A stretch of 64,000 bases of DNA, taken from contig NZ_JACHYC010000006.1 in NCBI RefSeq assembly GCF_014192575.1, forward strand, positions 558,001 to 622,000, read 5' to 3'. Positions within the stretch are counted from its first letter, which is position 1; every line of letters starts with the position of its first letter. A program made the translations under genes and the position numbers. Shown here in pieces: positions 61,890 to 64,000 of this stretch. The notes under the pieces were generated by a model. That model was not told where the DNA came from. It saw only the letters and a list, made by a program, of their open reading frames with translations, and did not search any database. This DNA comes from Variovorax sp. Sphag1AA (GTDB taxonomy: Bacteria > Pseudomonadota > Gammaproteobacteria > Burkholderiales > Burkholderiaceae_C).

Positions 61890-63935
61890 ATGACCCAGAT
61901 CCTTCAAAGCTTCATCGGCGGTCGCTGGCTCGGCCAGCAGGGCGCGCAGGTGCTCCAGAGTGCCGTCAACGGGCGTCCGGTGGCGAGCACGCACGCCGAG
62001 TCCATCGACTTCGGCGAGGCGCTGCATCACGCACGCACCGTGGGCCTCACGAACTTGCTCGCGATGGATTTCCAGCAGCGTGCGCAGCGGCTGCGCGCGC
62101 TCGCCAAGTACCTCGCTGAGCACAAGGAAGAGCTCTACGCGATCTCGGCCCACACCGGTGCGACGCGCGCCGACAGCTGGATCGACATCGAGGGCGGCGC
62201 GGGCACGCTTGCAGCCTATGCGGGCATCGGCGGCAATGAACTGCCCTCGGGCAACCTCGTGCACGAAGGCCCCGCGATCCCGCTCGGCAAGAAGGGCAGC
62301 TTCGCCGGCACGCACATCCTGGTGCCGCGCCGTGGCGTCGCAGTGCACATCAACGCCTTCAACTTCCCGGTCTGGGGCCTGCTCGAAAAGTGGGCGCCGA
62401 GCTTCCTCGCGGGCATGCCCTGCATCGGCAAGCCGGCGACCTCGACCAGCTACCTGACCGAAGCGCTGGTGCGCCTCATGCACCGCTCGGGCCTGTTGCC
62501 CGAAGGCAGCCTGCAGCTCGTGATCGGCAGCACGGGCGACCTGCTCGACCGCCTTGACGGCGCCGACGTGGTCACCTTCACCGGCTCCGCCGACACGGCG
62601 GCCAAGCTGCGCGTGCACCCGAACATCGTTCGCCAGTCGATCCCCTTCAACGCCGAGGCCGACTCGCTCAACTGCGCGATCCTCGCACCCGACGTGTCGC
62701 CGGACGACGAGGAGTTCGACCTCTTCGTGAAGGAAGTGGCCCGCGAGATGACGGTCAAGTCCGGCCAGAAGTGCACCGCGATCCGCCGCGCGATCGTGCC
62801 GCGCCAGCATCTCGATGCGGTGGCTCAAAGGTTGAGCGCCCGCCTCGCCAAGACGGTGGTCGGCGATCCGTCGCTGGAAAGCGTCCGCATGGGCGCGCTG
62901 GCATCGCATGCGCAGCAGGCCGACGTGGCCGAGCGCGTTCGCACGCTGATGCAGGGTGCTGAACTGGTCTACGGCGAGCGCGACGGCTTCGCGCCGCAAG
63001 GCGAGGGCGTCGCGGAAGGCGCGTTCTTCTCGCCCACACTGCTCCTGTCGCGCGACCCGCTGCGCCACGACGCGGTACATGACGTCGAAGCTTTCGGCCC
63101 CGTCAGCACGCTGATGCCCTACGACGGCATCGACGAAGCGCTCGCGCTCGCCGCACGCGGTCGCGGCAGCCTCGTCGGCACGCTGGTCACCAAGGATCCG
63201 GCGACCGCCGCGAAGGCGATTCCGATCGCGGCGGCGCACCATGGCCGCATGCTGGTGCTCGATCGCGAAGCGGCGGTCGAATCCACCGGCCACGGCTCGC
63301 CGCTGCCCTTCCTGAAGCACGGCGGCCCGGGCCGCGCGGGCGGCGGCGAAGAGCTGGGCGGCCTGCGCGCGGTCAAGCACTACCTGCAGCGCACGGCGGT
63401 GCAGGGCTCGCCGACGATGCTCGCGGCAGTCACCGGTGAATACATGCGCGGCGCGAAGCTCAACGAATCCGAGGTGCATCCGTTCCGCAAGCATTTCGAG
63501 GATCTCGCGATCGGCGATTCGCTGCTCACGCACCGCCGCACGGTCGGCGAGGCCGACCTCGTCGCCTTCGGCGGCATCTCGGGCGACTACTTCTACATGC
63601 ACTTCGACGAGATCGCGGCCAAGGAGAGCCCGTTCGGCAAGCGCATCGCGCACGGGTACTTCGTGCTGTCGGCGGCGGCGGGACTCTTCGTCTCGCCCGC
63701 GCCGGGGCCGGTGCTGGCCAACTACGGGCTCGACACGCTGCGCTTCGTCAAGCCGGTGGGCATCGGCGACACCATCCGCGCGCGCCTGACCTGCAAACGC
63801 AAGATCGACCGCAACAAGAAGGACGCCAACGGCGTCGGCCAGGGCGTCGTCGCCTGGGATGTGGAAGTGACCAACCAGGACGGCGATCTGGTCGCCAGCT
63901 ACGACATCCTGACGCTGGTCGCCAAGCGGAGCTGA
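61890..63935 (+). CDS. paaZ: PaaZ, bifunctional oxepin-CoA hydrolase / 3-oxo-5,6-dehydrosuberyl-CoA semialdehyde dehydrogenase
   Basis: 681 residues, the full-length fused form. Aldehyde dehydrogenase part (1–about 525) has Glu256 in NAEADSLN and catalytic Cys295 in GQKCTAIRR, the same numbers as in E. coli PaaZ. The C-terminal MaoC/hot-dog hydratase (about 530–681) has Asp566 and His571 in GDYFYMH, then HGYFVLSAAAGLF. The hydratase opens the oxepin ring and the dehydrogenase oxidises the aldehyde. GGAGA precedes the start, 17 bases after livF, so the importer genes sit inside the paa operon. Confidence 0.96.
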   Translation: MTQILQSFIGGRWLGQQGAQVLQSAVNGRPVASTHAESIDFGEALHHARTVGLTNLLAMDFQQRAQRLRALAKYLAEHKEELYAISAHTGATRADSWIDIEGGAGTLAAYAGIGGNELPSGNLVHEGPAIPLGKKGSFAGTHILVPRRGVAVHINAFNFPVWGLLEKWAPSFLAGMPCIGKPATSTSYLTEALVRLMHRSGLLPEGSLQLVIGSTGDLLDRLDGADVVTFTGSADTAAKLRVHPNIVRQSIPFNAEADSLNCAILAPDVSPDDEEFDLFVKEVAREMTVKSGQKCTAIRRAIVPRQHLDAVAQRLSARLAKTVVGDPSLESVRMGALASHAQQADVAERVRTLMQGAELVYGERDGFAPQGEGVAEGAFFSPTLLLSRDPLRHDAVHDVEAFGPVSTLMPYDGIDEALALAARGRGSLVGTLVTKDPATAAKAIPIAAAHHGRMLVLDREAAVESTGHGSPLPFLKHGGPGRAGGGEELGGLRAVKHYLQRTAVQGSPTMLAAVTGEYMRGAKLNESEVHPFRKHFEDLAIGDSLLTHRRTVGEADLVAFGGISGDYFYMHFDEIAAKESPFGKRIAHGYFVLSAAAGLFVSPAPGPVLANYGLDTLRFVKPVGIGDTIRARLTCKRKIDRNKKDANGVGQGVVAWDVEVTNQDGDLVASYDILTLVAKRS

Positions 63936-63936
63936 G

Positions 63937-63967
63937 GCCGGGCCGATCCGGTCGATCTTCGCCCGGC
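63937..63967 (+). terminator. Hairpin after paaZ, no clear T tract
   Basis: A 7-bp stem GCCGGGC/GCCCGGC (63937–63943, 63961–63967) encloses a GATC/GATC stem. It begins two bases after the paaZ stop. The outer stem is identical to that of the hairpin at 10118–10149. Only TTG follows, so strength is uncertain. Confidence 0.4.
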
Positions 63968-64000
63968 TTGCCAATCGGGCGATCGTGAGCACAATTCCGC

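Overview
The window is 64 kb of GC-rich, gene-dense chromosome from a betaproteobacterium of the Comamonadaceae type, most like Variovorax or a close relative. The basis is the gene content and order (argS–SPOR protein–dsbA–lptA–lptB–rpoN, a thiL/pgpA/cinA neighbourhood, PsiF, DUF2917, ProQ and a TetR-controlled paa cluster), inferred without a database search. I see no tRNA, rRNA, CRISPR array, insertion sequence or prophage. No gene-free stretch exceeds 300 bases; the largest is about 285 bases at 15.2–15.4 kb.

Layout. 0–10 kb: a TonB-dependent siderophore receptor cut by the left edge, with a Fur-like box; a class II glutamine amidotransferase; a DHA2-type exporter; a zinc metallopeptidase; a pyrophosphate-type phosphofructokinase coupled to a tiny Cys-rich protein; and a beta-oxidation operon (thiolase, PaaG-like isomerase, long-chain-type acyl-CoA dehydrogenase). 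10–22 kb: DUF2917 with a LysR regulator, ProQ, malate synthase G, a small basic unknown, an IclR regulator divergent from an HMG-CoA-lyase/CoA-transferase pair, a VOC protein, another LysR regulator, DUF2214, and a fused membrane/spermidine-synthase-like protein. 22–29 kb: housekeeping genes psiF, argS, an FtsN-like SPOR protein, dsbA, lptA, lptB and rpoN. 29–48 kb: two related hybrid histidine kinases (one paired with a LuxR-type regulator), an RlmL-like methyltransferase, a short MetE, a GST, a PIN protein, a frameshifted small membrane protein, a kinase-fold protein, a SEC-C protein, an MFS carrier, a leftward run GFA/GNAT/SnoaL/CinA/PgpA, then thiL–ybdK–CPA2 antiporter, apaG and rpe.

49–64 kb is the centrepiece: a phenylacetate (paa) catabolic locus. 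paaY runs left and paaG-paaI-paaK-paaA-paaB-paaC-paaD-paaE-paaR runs right from a divergent control region holding a near-perfect 20-bp TetR-type palindrome. After paaR follow a branched-chain-amino-acid-type ABC transporter (binding protein, LivH, a LivM–LivG fusion, LivF) and then paaZ. The pathway logic is import (probably aromatic acid, inferred), activation by PaaK, epoxidation by PaaABC(D)E, isomerisation to the oxepin by PaaG, ring opening and oxidation by PaaZ, rescue thioesterases PaaI and PaaY, and repression by PaaR. paaF, paaH and paaJ are not in the locus.

The most interesting non-gene signals are: a roughly 100-bp structured repeat present twice in opposite orientation with compensatory base changes in its outer stem (46.6 and 58.2 kb); a plus-strand intrinsic terminator with no plus-strand gene beside the Fur-like box (1.7 kb); the double dyad between iclR and the HMGL operon; and twin TTG starts at the divergent paaY/paaG promoter region.
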